This document shows positions 50,290 to 60,217 of a stretch of DNA of 64,000 bases, piece by piece. Within the stretch, counting starts at the first letter, position 1, and the number at the start of each line of letters is the position of its first letter. A program made the position numbers and the translations under genes. A model generated the notes under the pieces. That model was not told the DNA's origin. It saw nothing but the letters and a program-made list of their open reading frames with translations, and did no database searches. Source of the stretch: Acidicapsa acidisoli (GTDB taxonomy: Bacteria; Acidobacteriota; Terriglobia; Terriglobales; Acidobacteriaceae); NCBI RefSeq assembly GCF_025685625.1, contig NZ_JAGSYI010000003.1, positions 62,001-126,000 on the forward strand. Reading direction: 5' to 3'.

Positions 50290-51018
50290 TCAGTGAGAGA
50301 TAAGTTCGGGGGTATTTTGAATCACGCGTTGCACCTCGCCTCGAAGTAGGCGGACCAGTTGCCAACTTATTACCGCCATCAGAAGGCTCCATGACATGGT
50401 TTGAATACCGTCGGCAACCGTATACCAGGCCGAGACGGCCTTGAATCTTCCGCCGTACTCCTGTGCAACTCGGGCAAGAAGCACGAGCGCATAATTAACA
50501 GACAAACCTACTGTAATTTTCAGGGTGATATGCTTCCAGTTGATTCGAAATATGCTGGAAAACAACAGGATGCTTGACAAACACAGAACCCGGAAAACGT
50601 CGAAGGCGAGATCTACGCGAAACAGAAGTTTCAATTGCTGATCTGCGCGTTGAAATTGAGAATTGAGTGCAAGCATGACTCCAAGTACAACAAATCCCAC
50701 CACAATGAGGTTCAACAGCTTCCCTCTCTGGCGATATGGATCCCCTGGAGCGAGAGCTAATATCCGCAATGAAAGCTCCCGCATCACCGCAAGCTCAAAA
50801 GCATAGTCAAGCACCGCGGCTATGACGTAGACGTGCCACGCCATCTCCTTTGAAGGTGCAAAAACGAACACCAGAGTAGAGGCGATGACATAGGACAAGT
50901 AGCATGTAAACGCAGGTAGATTGAGCCACCTCCGTTTCCACACCAAGCAAATGAGACATAGGCTGGTTGATAGAACACCAGCCCACAGAAGGATGCCATT
51001 GATCAGAGACACATTCAT
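50290..51018 (-). CDS. seven-TM membrane protein
   Basis: A 242-residue protein with about seven evenly spaced hydrophobic helices (for example INGILLWAGVLSTSLCLICL, LLNLIVVGFVVLGVML, LMAVISWQLVRLL) and short loops. This architecture, repeated many times in Acidobacteriota genomes, has no known function. Followed by the membrane-anchored gene at 49724. Confidence 0.7.
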   Translation of the reverse strand: MNVSLINGILLWAGVLSTSLCLICLVWKRRWLNLPAFTCYLSYVIASTLVFVFAPSKEMAWHVYVIAAVLDYAFELAVMRELSLRILALAPGDPYRQRGKLLNLIVVGFVVLGVMLALNSQFQRADQQLKLLFRVDLAFDVFRVLCLSSILLFSSIFRINWKHITLKITVGLSVNYALVLLARVAQEYGGRFKAVSAWYTVADGIQTMSWSLLMAVISWQLVRLLRGEVQRVIQNTPELISH

Positions 51019-51130
51019 AGCAGTTTCTCACATTTCATCTGACGCCATGTCGCCTGTCGCTTAGTTTCGAATTAACGACTTCTTGTCAGTCCTACCTGCA
51101 GGTCGGAGGACGGTCCTTTTGTCGTTTCAA

Positions 51131-51292
51131 CTACTTGCTGATCTTTGGTATCCTGTCCGGCGGGATAGGCATCGTAGGAACGATGGTAGGCTGAGGTTGT
51201 TGCTTTGTTGGCAATCCAGGATGAAGTGATACTGGCGAGATTCCAAGCAACGCGCCGACGATAAACAGATTCATACAGCTGATAACCGACAT
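51131..51292 (-). CDS. 53-residue exported peptide
   Basis: ATG with GGGAGA seven bases upstream. The first 20 residues resemble a signal peptide (MSVISCMNLFIVGALLGISP); the remainder is Pro/Gln-rich (TKQQPQPTIVPTMPIPPDR). Stop TAG. Other frames here are longer but less convincing. Confidence 0.45.
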   Translation of the reverse strand: MSVISCMNLFIVGALLGISPVSLHPGLPTKQQPQPTIVPTMPIPPDRIPKISK

Positions 51293-51440
51293 TTTTATCT
51301 CCCAAGGCACAAGTACAATTTCTTACAGTCATTGCGACTTCAGCGAAACACGTGCACATCATGGTTTGCGTGCACGTTGCATTTGCTGGAGTGTTTGGTA
51401 GCTCAGTGATTCGCGGCCCCGATTTGATTGTTTCTTTCTG

Positions 51441-52340
51441 TTACGGAAGTGAGCTGGCGTTTACTCTCACCTGCATAGGGCGAAATGCCGGCTTGAGGTT
51501 CCAATGCGTTCGCGGCGGCAAAACAGTACGGCTCGTCCACGCAGGAAAGAGATCTGGGATACATTCCCTGGATTGGGCAATGAGTTCCCTCACCCGAGAC
51601 CGCCGGATCAGCAGCGTGTCTACCAGCGAATCCAGGTGGCTTGAGTATCGAACACTCCATCCAAACGGCAGATCCCTGGTCGCTCTCCAGAGGGTATCCG
51701 GACTAATGAGCACAAGCCTGTTCAAGACTGGTTCCAGAGAGTCCCAACCGGTTACGTGGCTGTATACGGCCTTTTGCCCGTAAACTCCATTATCGGGATA
51801 GTCCCGGAAGCACAATTCGTCTCTGCAGAAAGACGCGCTCCGGTTCACAAACCTGACTTCGTACTCCGTATCGCGAGATGCCCGAAAGAATACCGCCTGC
51901 GGAGGTCCGAGATGCGAACACCACTTATCCAATGTCAATAGCCGCGGGAAATCATCTTTGTTACGGAGGGAACGAAGATATACATCGGGCAGCATGTCCC
52001 AAAGATGCTTCCTGTCTGCCTCACCCGCATAGTAAGCCCCGGGATGAAGGCTCGTTCCACGGTTGGAGGAAGAGCGTTTTAGATGCGATAACTCAGGTGT
52101 ATTGTTTATCAGGAAATCGGAGACTTCAACGGTCACCGCCTCGGGAACCGGGAGCCCCAAGATCCTGGCGAGGCGCGAGCCGACGAAGGCGGAGATCAAC
52201 TTCGGCTCTTGTACAGATGTCTGAAACCTGACGACGTAAAGGCTATTGTCCGTGCACAACATCAAATGGGCATCAGAGCGACAGCCCATAGGTCGAATGT
52301 GTTGAATAGCCCGAAGCGGCGAATTTAGCGATGTACTCAT
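51441..52340 (-). CDS. HipA-like protein with degenerate active site
   Basis: A 299-residue protein aligned over its length with the HipA-like kinase at 47271. It keeps D138 in LDKWCSHLGPPQAVF, but the Asn and second Asp of the catalytic loop are His143 and Gly145, and the metal-binding Asp is Asn166 (FVNRS). The nucleotide lobe SDAHLMLCTDNSLYVVRF is conserved. Probably a pseudokinase, or a decaying paralogue. No DUF3037 is adjacent. Confidence 0.7.
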   Translation of the reverse strand: MSTSLNSPLRAIQHIRPMGCRSDAHLMLCTDNSLYVVRFQTSVQEPKLISAFVGSRLARILGLPVPEAVTVEVSDFLINNTPELSHLKRSSSNRGTSLHPGAYYAGEADRKHLWDMLPDVYLRSLRNKDDFPRLLTLDKWCSHLGPPQAVFFRASRDTEYEVRFVNRSASFCRDELCFRDYPDNGVYGQKAVYSHVTGWDSLEPVLNRLVLISPDTLWRATRDLPFGWSVRYSSHLDSLVDTLLIRRSRVRELIAQSRECIPDLFPAWTSRTVLPPRTHWNLKPAFRPMQVRVNASSLP

Positions 52341-52689
52341 ATCCCCCCAAAAGAATCAGCAGTAGAGTCAATTCGTGCTGAGACGCTCGGCTGCTCGTGG
52401 CAGCTTGACGTGTCTTCTCACAAATCCTTGATATGACAACGCACAAGTTTGCGCGATCATCATCCAGTCGCTTATCGAACTACGCAGCCATGGGAGGAAA
52501 TTAAACAGCAAAAGCCGTTCGAAATTTGATGCAACATATTTGTGGTTTTGGTGTCTAGAGGGAGTTTACACGGCCTCGTGCAGATGTCAAATTTCATCAG
52601 TCGCGAAGACAGATAAACATGGATACCTCATCCTGAAGCGGGAATTGCTGCCAGCTGTAGTTCCGCATTCAGGAAAGGCCGCACGAGAC

Positions 52690-52840
52690 CGCCGTTCAGG
52701 TCCGGATCTGCATGCTTCTTCCAGAAATTAGGCTCTGCAGGCTGATCCCATGCTTCGACAAACCTCAACTACTGTCTCACGGGCTCCCCGTCTCTCAGGA
52801 CGCGCAAAATCTCCTCTTCGCTATGACCCTTCCTCGCCAT
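52690..52840 (-). pseudogene. IS3-family orfA relic
   Basis: The start MARKGHSEEEILRVLR is typical of IS3-family transposase OrfA. After 23 codons a TAG follows; VVEVCRSMG and then FWKKH continue in shifted frames, matching the usual VVEVCRKHG and FYxWKKKY. At least two frameshifts and a stop disable it. It lies downstream of the giant gene's 3' end; the rest of 52341-52999 holds nothing else I can support. Confidence 0.65.
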
Positions 52841-52999
52841 CTCCAGGCTCTCCTCGATCTACATAGAACCACTACAGCCTTGAGTCTCTCAACTTCCAAA
52901 TGGCTTAGCTTTTGGGGTTTTGGGTCTTTTCAGTACGCATCAATAGCGGACTCCCTGAAACGACAGACCGCTGCTCTCAGAGAATGTCCTACAGCCAAC

Positions 53000-55900
53000 C
53001 TAAAATAACTGATTAAGCTGCAAAGTTGATGTCGCCCCCAACGGACTGACGACGGAGAACTCATGGATCGATTGAAGGTTAGAAATGTGCCAGCGATGTA
53101 TCGGAGGGTGGATGGCCTCGTCAGTGTGATACAGGTACACATCGTTGCCATTTGAAACAGTTGTGAATCTCCTGATGTTTCCGGCTTGCCCGGTCGGTGG
53201 GTTTCCGACAGGGGTGTTACCGTAAGGGAACTGATTTCCAAACTGTCCAACAAGCAGGCCATCTTCCCAGTAATGGTAAATTTGGTCTCCATATGAGGCG
53301 TACTGGCCGTCATACATCAAGAATATATTTCGCCCCTCAGTTTGTTCGGGGCCAATTCCGTTGTGATCACCATAACTATTCGTACATGGGAAGCCGCCGT
53401 GATTGTCCGGAACTGTCATGCAGACTTCTGGCATTGTCGTCCACGCGTAGTTCTGCAGTCCAGATTTTATCGCTCCAAGATGAGGGTAACGTGTTGTTGA
53501 TGATGAGTTGAATGGCGAGCCAGCCTGATATACAGGGTAGTAGCCACCCGTAGTAGGCTCAACTCCAGTCAAATTCAAACTCCATCCTGAGTTACCAACC
53601 GGTTGATTCGTCGAGTTAATTTCTGCGACAGCCACAGGAGTGAAACTACCCCACTGTGGATTGTCTTGACTGTCGAACCCTATCAAGGGTGCGTTATACA
53701 CGGTGTCGATGATGTTGGGCGCTTGGCCAGACTTCTCCGTGTATCCCAGACTCCCATCGCGAAACAATTGTTTCCACCCCCAATTTAGAAATGACACGGA
53801 AGTCATCCTCATCGGAGATGTGCCGCTGGAGGGCAGTTCGTATACGAGGAGGTCGCCGGAGCGACCGATTTCAACATAAGCCTGTCCATTAGTCAGCTGC
53901 TCCGCAGTTACGATTCCTAACTCCTGTCCGGACGCGCTGAAACCTTCGTAGGTTGATCCACCAGCGCCGTCCGCGCACACACCCCAATTCTTTACCAAAT
54001 TCCAACTGCCGTTTCCACCCAGATTCGGGTCGGGGTCGCCTGGCTGAAGCGGGGTCTCAGGATCATAACTGACGGCGTATTCAAAGAGACGCACAAAGAG
54101 CCTGGTGGGCATCGTCTTCGAAGTCGCCAATGCATAATTTGGAAAATGAAACTGTATCTGATTCACGTACTTGTAGGTGTTAATCCCATTGCTCGCGGAG
54201 GCCAGGGTGAGATGCAAAATACGGGACATATTTCCCCCATCCTGAATCCAAACATCCCCAGTAGTCTCTTCTACTCGAATCCATGATAGGTTGGAAGAAT
54301 TCTGTCCCGTTATGGCTGAATTATCCAACATCAAATGATCGTTTCGAATCGTCGGGTTGCAATCGTTATATCCGCCAAGAACTCCGTAGGTTCCAACCAA
54401 ATGAAAATTAGAGTCAAATTCCTTCATCTGCTGGCTCGTTCCACCGTCCAGAATAAAAACATGATCAGTGGCGGAGTTGGTGGCCAAGGAGACTGGATTC
54501 GAGAGCGACGGGATTGGTTGCGTTACCGTATTGCTCCCTCCAGGATTGCTGACAAGATAGACAGAACCATTGGAAAGGACCCAGAGCCCCTGCGAGTTGA
54601 AGGCCATCTGGGTTGGGTTGGAGATCGATGTAATGACTCCCAAAGATGTTCCCCGGCGCTTGTCAAACAGCCGAATCATATTTGATTGATAAGCCGTCAA
54701 ATCAGACCCCATAAAGGATGTGCCATTCGAGGTGTAGTCGCCATGAGCGACGGCGAGAATGTTTCCATTTTTTTGAACGGCAATTCCCGTCGGAGGTAGT
54801 TGTCCGGCCGGCTCTGAATCGATGTAGCTCAGCGTCGTATTGAACCAAGCTGTGGCGCCTGGAGTTGTTATCCCACAAGAGCTTTCCGGATATAGAGAGC
54901 ACGACGGACCGCTCGTGCTAGCTCCGTTTCCAAAAACAGCCGGAATCGCCGAATTGGGATCCGAGGCAGAGACGTCAAATGCGGTGACATATGACAACAG
55001 CCCTGACCACATGGGTTGTGATGCAAAATATAACCATTGTCCGTCCGTCGCAACGTCGACCAACATTAAATCCGAGTCGAAGTAGGGAGATGTCACGGCC
55101 CCTCCCGGGAGATTCGAGTTGGGTGGATTGACCATCATCGGCCTGTTGGGATCCGTGTCCTCAAAATATCCGAAATTGAACGGACCTTCTGCATATCCAG
55201 TGGAGAACCATCCGGTAGTGCCGACAAACGCCATCCGCAAATTCCCGTTCCAGGCGAACGATTCCCATCGCTCCGGAGTAAGCCAGTTCTCACTGGTCGA
55301 ACCGATCATGCCGTCCCAGTTATAGTTGACGTTATTGGTAAGCAGTTTGACTGTATAAGAGCCGTTAATCGGTACCGGGGCGCCGAGATCCGTAGTTCCA
55401 TCCCATCCACCGGTGTAAGTACCCGGGGCAAAGACGGTGTTTGCCCATAGCGTCTTGACCAAGACCCCGGAGGAGTTGTACACACCAGCACTTGTGTGAG
55501 TTTCTTGGTTGCTGATGGAAAATGAAAAGGTGATCTGGGCCTGGCTTACTTGAAGGTTCAAGTTTTGATTTTCTAAGAGGCCATCACCGGAGGCAGTCAC
55601 GGTGATCGGAGTGGTGCCCAGTGCGGCGGAGGGCGCCGCGGTCAGCGCCAGCGTGCTGGCGCCGCCTGACGAGGAAAGCGTCACCGGATTGCTGCTCCAG
55701 GATGCGGTTACCCCAGCCGGCAAACCCGAGACACTCAGACTCACAGGCCCGTTGAACGAGCCACCTCCCTTGATGCTGAACTCGTCGCTGGCCATGGCGC
55801 CTTGCACCACCTTCATCTGCTGAGACGTCGAAGTGAAACTCAGAGTGGGAGGCGTGAGCTGCACGCTCAACGCTACATTCTGGCTGGCCGAGTAGACCAT

Positions 55901-58900
55901 GCCACTGACCGCATCGGTCACCTGTGCGACCAGATTCAAGGTCGAGGAGCCGACCACCGCAGTGCTGCTCCCCTTCAGGTTCACGGTCCATGCGACGATC
56001 CCCGAGGAGTATATGGTTGGTGCACTAATCGAGAAGGTCACACCCGGGGGCAGTCCGGATACCAGGTTCAGCATCGCCCCGGCTGCGCTGGCCGGACCGT
56101 GCCCTCCATCTTGCGGATTTGAGGTCACGACGATCGAGGCCTGGCCTAGCGTTTGCAGAATCGGAGTTGCAGGCGAGACCGAAATCCGGATGCCCGATGG
56201 GATATTCAAGCTCACAGTCTGGATCTCCGTCAGGCCATCGCCGGAGGCAGTCACCGTGATTGGCGTGGTGCCCTGTGCGGCGGAGGGAGCCGCGGTCAGC
56301 GTCAGCGTGCTGGCGCCGCCACCTGACGACGAAAGCGTGACCGGATTGCTGCTCCAGGATGCGGTTACACCAGCCGGCAGACCCGAGGCGCTCAGACTCA
56401 CCGGCTCGTTGAACGAGCCACCCCTCTGGAAGGTAAACTCGTCACTGGCCGTTGCGCCCTGCACTACCGTCATCTGCTGGCTCGCCGGAGTGAAGCTCAG
56501 CGTGGGAGGCGTGAGCTGTACATTCAACGCCACACTTTGACTGGCCGAGTAGACCACGCCGCTGACCGAATCGGTCACCTGCGCAACCAGATTCAAGGTC
56601 GAGGATCCGGCCACCGCCGCGCTGCTCCCCTTCAGGTTCACGGTCCACGCGACGATCCCCGAAGAGTATATGGTTGGCGCACTGATCGAGGAGGTCACGC
56701 CCGGAGGCAGACCGGCGACCAGGTTCAGCATCGCGCCGGCTGCGCCGGCTGGACCGTGCGCTCCATCCTGCGGATTCGCGGTCACGACTATCGATGCCTC
56801 GCCTGCCGACTGCATGGTAAGAGCCGCTGCCAGGGGAAAAATCTGGATGCCTGATGGTATTCTCAGGTTCACGGTCTGAGTCTCTGTTAGGCCATCGCCG
56901 GAGGCAGTCACCGTGATTGGCGCGGTGCCCAGTGCAGCGGAGGCCGCCGCGGTCAGCGTCAGCGTGCTGGCGCCACCCGACGGGGAAAGCGTCACCGGAT
57001 TGCTGCTCCAAGATGCGGTTACACGAACCGGCAGTCCCGAGACGCTCAGACTCACCGGCCCGTTGAACGAGCCACCTCTCTGGAAGATGAACTCGTCACT
57101 GGCCGTTGCGCCCTGCACTACGGTCATCTGCTGGGAAACCGGAGTGACGCTCAGCATGGGAGGTGTAAGTTGCACGTTCAACGCCACACTCTGGCTTGCC
57201 GAGTAGATCACGCCGCTGACCGCATCGGTCACCTGCGCAACCAGATTCAAGGTCGAGGATCCGGCCACCGCCGCGCTGCTCCCCTTCAGGTTCACGGTCC
57301 ATGCGACAACCCCCGAAGAGGATATGCTCGGCGCACCGATCGAGGAGGTCACACCTGAAGGCAGTCCGGAAACGAGACTAAGTGTCGCACCAGCTGCGCT
57401 GGCCGGACCGTGCGCGCCATCCAGCGGACTCGAGATCACTTTAATTGAGGCCTGTCCTGCTGATTGCATGGTCAGAGATTCGGACGAGGAAACTGTTATC
57501 CGCGGAACATCTGTCACGGCTAGATTCACCTTCTGAGTCTCCGTCAGGCCATCGCCGGAGGCAGTCACGGTGATTGGCGTGTTTCCCAGTGCGGCGGAGG
57601 GAGCCGCGGTCAGCGTCAGCGTGCTGGTGCCGCTCGACGAGGAAAGCGTCACCGGATTGCTGCTCCAGGATGCGGTTACTCTGGCCGGCAGGCCCGAGAC
57701 ACTCAGGCTCACCAGCCCGTTGAACGAGCCACCTCTCTGGAAGATGAACTCGTCACTGGCCGTTGCGCCCTGCACTACGGTCATCTGCTGGGAAACCGGA
57801 GTGAAGCTCAGCATGGGAGGTGTAAGTTGCACGTTCAACGCCACACTCTGGCTTGCCGAGTAGATCACGCCGCTGACCGCATCGGTCACCTGCGCAACCA
57901 GATTCAAGGTCGAGGATCCGGCCACCGCTTCGCTGCTTCCCTTCAGATTCACGGTCCACGCGACGATCCCCGAGGAGTATATGGTCGGCGCACCAATTGA
58001 GGAGGTCACACCCGGGGGCAGTCCGGAGACCAGTTTCAGCATCGCATCGGCTGCGCTGGTCGGACCGTGCGCTCCATCTTGCGGATTTGAGGTCACGACT
58101 ATCGATGCCTGGCCTAGCGTTTGCAGAATCGGAGTTGCAGGCGATACCGAAATCCGGATGCCCGATGGGATATTCAGGCTCATGGTCTGTGTCTCTGTCA
58201 GGCCGTCACCGCAGGCAGTCACAGTGATCGGCGCCGTGCCCAGTACGGCCGAGGCCGCCGCGGTCAGCGTCAGAGTGCTGGCGCCGCCACCTGACGACGA
58301 AAGCGTCACCGGATTGCTGCTCCAGGATGCGCTTACTCCAGCCGGCAGTCCCGAGACACTCAGACTCACCGGCCCGTTGAACGAGCCACCCCTCTGGAAG
58401 GTAAATTCGTCGCTGGCCATTGTGCCCTGCACTACCGTTATCTGCTGAGACGCCGGAGAGAAGCTCAGCGTAGGAGGCGTGAGCTGTACGTTCAACGCCA
58501 CACTCTGGCTCGCCAAGTAGACCACGCCACTGACCGCATCGGTCACCTGCGCAACCAGATTCAATGTCGAAGATCCGGCCACCGTTGAACTGCTTCCCTT
58601 CAGGTTCACGGTCCATGCGACGATCCCCGAGGAGTATATGGTTGGCGCACTGATCGAGGAGGTCACGCCTGAAGGCAGTCCGGCGACCAGGTTCAGCATC
58701 GCACCGGCTGCGCTGGCCGGACCGTGCGCGCCATCTTTCGGATTCGCGGTCACGACTATCGATGCCAGGCCCGCCGACTGCATGGTAAGAGTCGCTGCCA
58801 AGGGATAAATCTGGATGCCTGATGGGACTCTCAGGTTCACGGTCTGAGTCTCCGTCAGGCCGTCGCCGGACGCAGTCACCGTGATTGGCGCCGTGCCCAG

Positions 58901-60184
58901 TACGGCCGAGGCCGCCGCGGTCAGCGTCAGCGTGCTGGCACCGCTCGACGAGGAAAGCGTCACCGGATTGCTGCTCCAGGATGCGGTTACTCTGGCCGGC
59001 AGGCCCGAGACACTCAGGCTCACCGGCCCGTTGAACGAGCCACCTCTCTGGAAGATGAACTCGTCACTGGCCATTGCGCCCTGTACGACCGACATCTGCT
59101 GGCTCGCCGGAGTGACGCTCAGCATGGGAGGTGTAAGCTGCACGTTCAACGCCACACTCTGGCTCGCCGAGTAGACCGCGCCGCTGACTGCATCGGTCAC
59201 CTGTGCGACCAGATTCAAGGTCGAGGATCCGGCCACCGCTGTATTGCTCCCCTTCAGGTTCACTGTCCACGCGACGATCCCCGAAGAGTATATGGTTGGC
59301 GCACTGATCGAGGAGGTTACACCCTGGGGCAGGCCAGAGATCAGGTTTAGCGTCGCACCAGTTGCGCTGGCCGGACCGTGCGCTCCATCCTGCGGATTCG
59401 AGGTTACTTCAATTGAGGCCTGTCCTGCCGATTGCATGGTAAGTGCCTCCGAAGAGAACACTGCTATTCGCGGTGTGTTTGCCACACTGACCTCGACGGT
59501 CTGAGTCTCCGTCAGGCCATCGCCGCAGGCAGTCACAGTGATCGGGGTAGTGCCCAGTGCGGCGGAGGGCGCCGCGGTCAGCGTCAGCGTGCTGGCGCCA
59601 CCGCCTGACGACGAAAGCGTCACCGGATTGCTGCTCCAGGATGCGGTTACCCCAACCGGCAGACCCGAGACGCTCAGACTCACAGGCCCGTTGAACGAGC
59701 CACCCCTCTGGAAGGTGAACTCGTCGCTGGCGATTCCGCCCTGCAATACCGTTATCTGCTGGCTCGCCGGAGAGAAGCTCAGGGAGGGGGATGCAATCGA
59801 GTATTTGGCACTTGCAACGGGGCTAGTTAACGAATCGACGGTGATGGCTACAGCACTGAGCGTCACATTGGAGTTGACCAAGATTGGGCCCGAGTAAACT
59901 GCCGAGACCGCAGTGGGCGGGGTACCGTCGGTGGTGTAGTGGATTCTGGCTCCCTCGGCCGCATAGCGAATAGTTACTTGTTGCGAGTTCCCATAGGTCC
60001 CGCTCGCAGGAGAGAATACCGGTGTTACTGCAGGCGAGAAATGAACGAATCCGCACCCGGTCAAGGCAAATAAAGAACAAGACAAGATCTTCCTACCCCA
60101 GGGATTGAAGAATGCATCTAGGACAGATCCTTTTCCATAACTGTTTTTTCCCGAGACAGACCGCGCGAGATCGAATAGGACCAT
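53000..60184 (-). CDS. giant lipoprotein with Ig-like tandem repeats and propeller-like C-terminus
   Basis: About 2,394 residues from the ATG with GGGAG nine bases upstream. A lipobox LTGC near residue 44 follows a hydrophobic stretch. A chitobiase-C-terminal-like domain (CHB_HEX_C_1: FSPASGTYGNSQQVTI, IHYTTDGTPP) comes next, then a block of alternating Ig-like units, seven of type A (ASDEF...GGSFNGPVSLSVSGLP) and six of type B (NPQDGAHGP...IVAWTVNLKGS). A FlgD-like Ig domain (YNSSGVLVKTLW) leads to an 800-residue C-terminal region that looks like a beta-propeller (GTYGVLGGYNDC, IAVQKNGNILAVAHG). Likely surface exposed: adhesion or polymer binding. Confidence 0.85.
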   Translation of the reverse strand: MVLFDLARSVSGKNSYGKGSVLDAFFNPWGRKILSCSLFALTGCGFVHFSPAVTPVFSPASGTYGNSQQVTIRYAAEGARIHYTTDGTPPTAVSAVYSGPILVNSNVTLSAVAITVDSLTSPVASAKYSIASPSLSFSPASQQITVLQGGIASDEFTFQRGGSFNGPVSLSVSGLPVGVTASWSSNPVTLSSSGGGASTLTLTAAPSAALGTTPITVTACGDGLTETQTVEVSVANTPRIAVFSSEALTMQSAGQASIEVTSNPQDGAHGPASATGATLNLISGLPQGVTSSISAPTIYSSGIVAWTVNLKGSNTAVAGSSTLNLVAQVTDAVSGAVYSASQSVALNVQLTPPMLSVTPASQQMSVVQGAMASDEFIFQRGGSFNGPVSLSVSGLPARVTASWSSNPVTLSSSSGASTLTLTAAASAVLGTAPITVTASGDGLTETQTVNLRVPSGIQIYPLAATLTMQSAGLASIVVTANPKDGAHGPASAAGAMLNLVAGLPSGVTSSISAPTIYSSGIVAWTVNLKGSSSTVAGSSTLNLVAQVTDAVSGVVYLASQSVALNVQLTPPTLSFSPASQQITVVQGTMASDEFTFQRGGSFNGPVSLSVSGLPAGVSASWSSNPVTLSSSGGGASTLTLTAAASAVLGTAPITVTACGDGLTETQTMSLNIPSGIRISVSPATPILQTLGQASIVVTSNPQDGAHGPTSAADAMLKLVSGLPPGVTSSIGAPTIYSSGIVAWTVNLKGSSEAVAGSSTLNLVAQVTDAVSGVIYSASQSVALNVQLTPPMLSFTPVSQQMTVVQGATASDEFIFQRGGSFNGLVSLSVSGLPARVTASWSSNPVTLSSSSGTSTLTLTAAPSAALGNTPITVTASGDGLTETQKVNLAVTDVPRITVSSSESLTMQSAGQASIKVISSPLDGAHGPASAAGATLSLVSGLPSGVTSSIGAPSISSSGVVAWTVNLKGSSAAVAGSSTLNLVAQVTDAVSGVIYSASQSVALNVQLTPPMLSVTPVSQQMTVVQGATASDEFIFQRGGSFNGPVSLSVSGLPVRVTASWSSNPVTLSPSGGASTLTLTAAASAALGTAPITVTASGDGLTETQTVNLRIPSGIQIFPLAAALTMQSAGEASIVVTANPQDGAHGPAGAAGAMLNLVAGLPPGVTSSISAPTIYSSGIVAWTVNLKGSSAAVAGSSTLNLVAQVTDSVSGVVYSASQSVALNVQLTPPTLSFTPASQQMTVVQGATASDEFTFQRGGSFNEPVSLSASGLPAGVTASWSSNPVTLSSSGGGASTLTLTAAPSAAQGTTPITVTASGDGLTEIQTVSLNIPSGIRISVSPATPILQTLGQASIVVTSNPQDGGHGPASAAGAMLNLVSGLPPGVTFSISAPTIYSSGIVAWTVNLKGSSTAVVGSSTLNLVAQVTDAVSGMVYSASQNVALSVQLTPPTLSFTSTSQQMKVVQGAMASDEFSIKGGGSFNGPVSLSVSGLPAGVTASWSSNPVTLSSSGGASTLALTAAPSAALGTTPITVTASGDGLLENQNLNLQVSQAQITFSFSISNQETHTSAGVYNSSGVLVKTLWANTVFAPGTYTGGWDGTTDLGAPVPINGSYTVKLLTNNVNYNWDGMIGSTSENWLTPERWESFAWNGNLRMAFVGTTGWFSTGYAEGPFNFGYFEDTDPNRPMMVNPPNSNLPGGAVTSPYFDSDLMLVDVATDGQWLYFASQPMWSGLLSYVTAFDVSASDPNSAIPAVFGNGASTSGPSCSLYPESSCGITTPGATAWFNTTLSYIDSEPAGQLPPTGIAVQKNGNILAVAHGDYTSNGTSFMGSDLTAYQSNMIRLFDKRRGTSLGVITSISNPTQMAFNSQGLWVLSNGSVYLVSNPGGSNTVTQPIPSLSNPVSLATNSATDHVFILDGGTSQQMKEFDSNFHLVGTYGVLGGYNDCNPTIRNDHLMLDNSAITGQNSSNLSWIRVEETTGDVWIQDGGNMSRILHLTLASASNGINTYKYVNQIQFHFPNYALATSKTMPTRLFVRLFEYAVSYDPETPLQPGDPDPNLGGNGSWNLVKNWGVCADGAGGSTYEGFSASGQELGIVTAEQLTNGQAYVEIGRSGDLLVYELPSSGTSPMRMTSVSFLNWGWKQLFRDGSLGYTEKSGQAPNIIDTVYNAPLIGFDSQDNPQWGSFTPVAVAEINSTNQPVGNSGWSLNLTGVEPTTGGYYPVYQAGSPFNSSSTTRYPHLGAIKSGLQNYAWTTMPEVCMTVPDNHGGFPCTNSYGDHNGIGPEQTEGRNIFLMYDGQYASYGDQIYHYWEDGLLVGQFGNQFPYGNTPVGNPPTGQAGNIRRFTTVSNGNDVYLYHTDEAIHPPIHRWHISNLQSIHEFSVVSPLGATSTLQLNQLF
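55560..59790 (-). repeat. tandem repeat array of about 660-bp units
   Basis: The DNA inside the giant gene is composed of six composite A+B units plus one extra A unit. Neighbouring units are close to identical over long stretches (for example around 57000-57250 and 57660-57900), which shows recent duplication or gene conversion. Alternative frames inside it give arginine-rich phantom proteins. Confidence 0.85.
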
Positions 60185-60217
60185 TCCGATAAACTCCCTG
60201 AGGCCAATGGCGATCAC

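Noticed and set aside
52712-53008. 98-codon plus-strand open frame
   Set aside because: Antisense to the IS3 orfA relic and the end of the giant gene.
55584-59504. Many Arg/Gly-rich open frames on both strands in the repeat region
   Set aside because: They repeat with the period of the giant gene and are alternative-frame readings of its Ig units.
55560-59790. CRISPR array
   Set aside because: The tandem repeats are about 660 bp, coding and in frame; no short repeats with unique spacers occur in the window.
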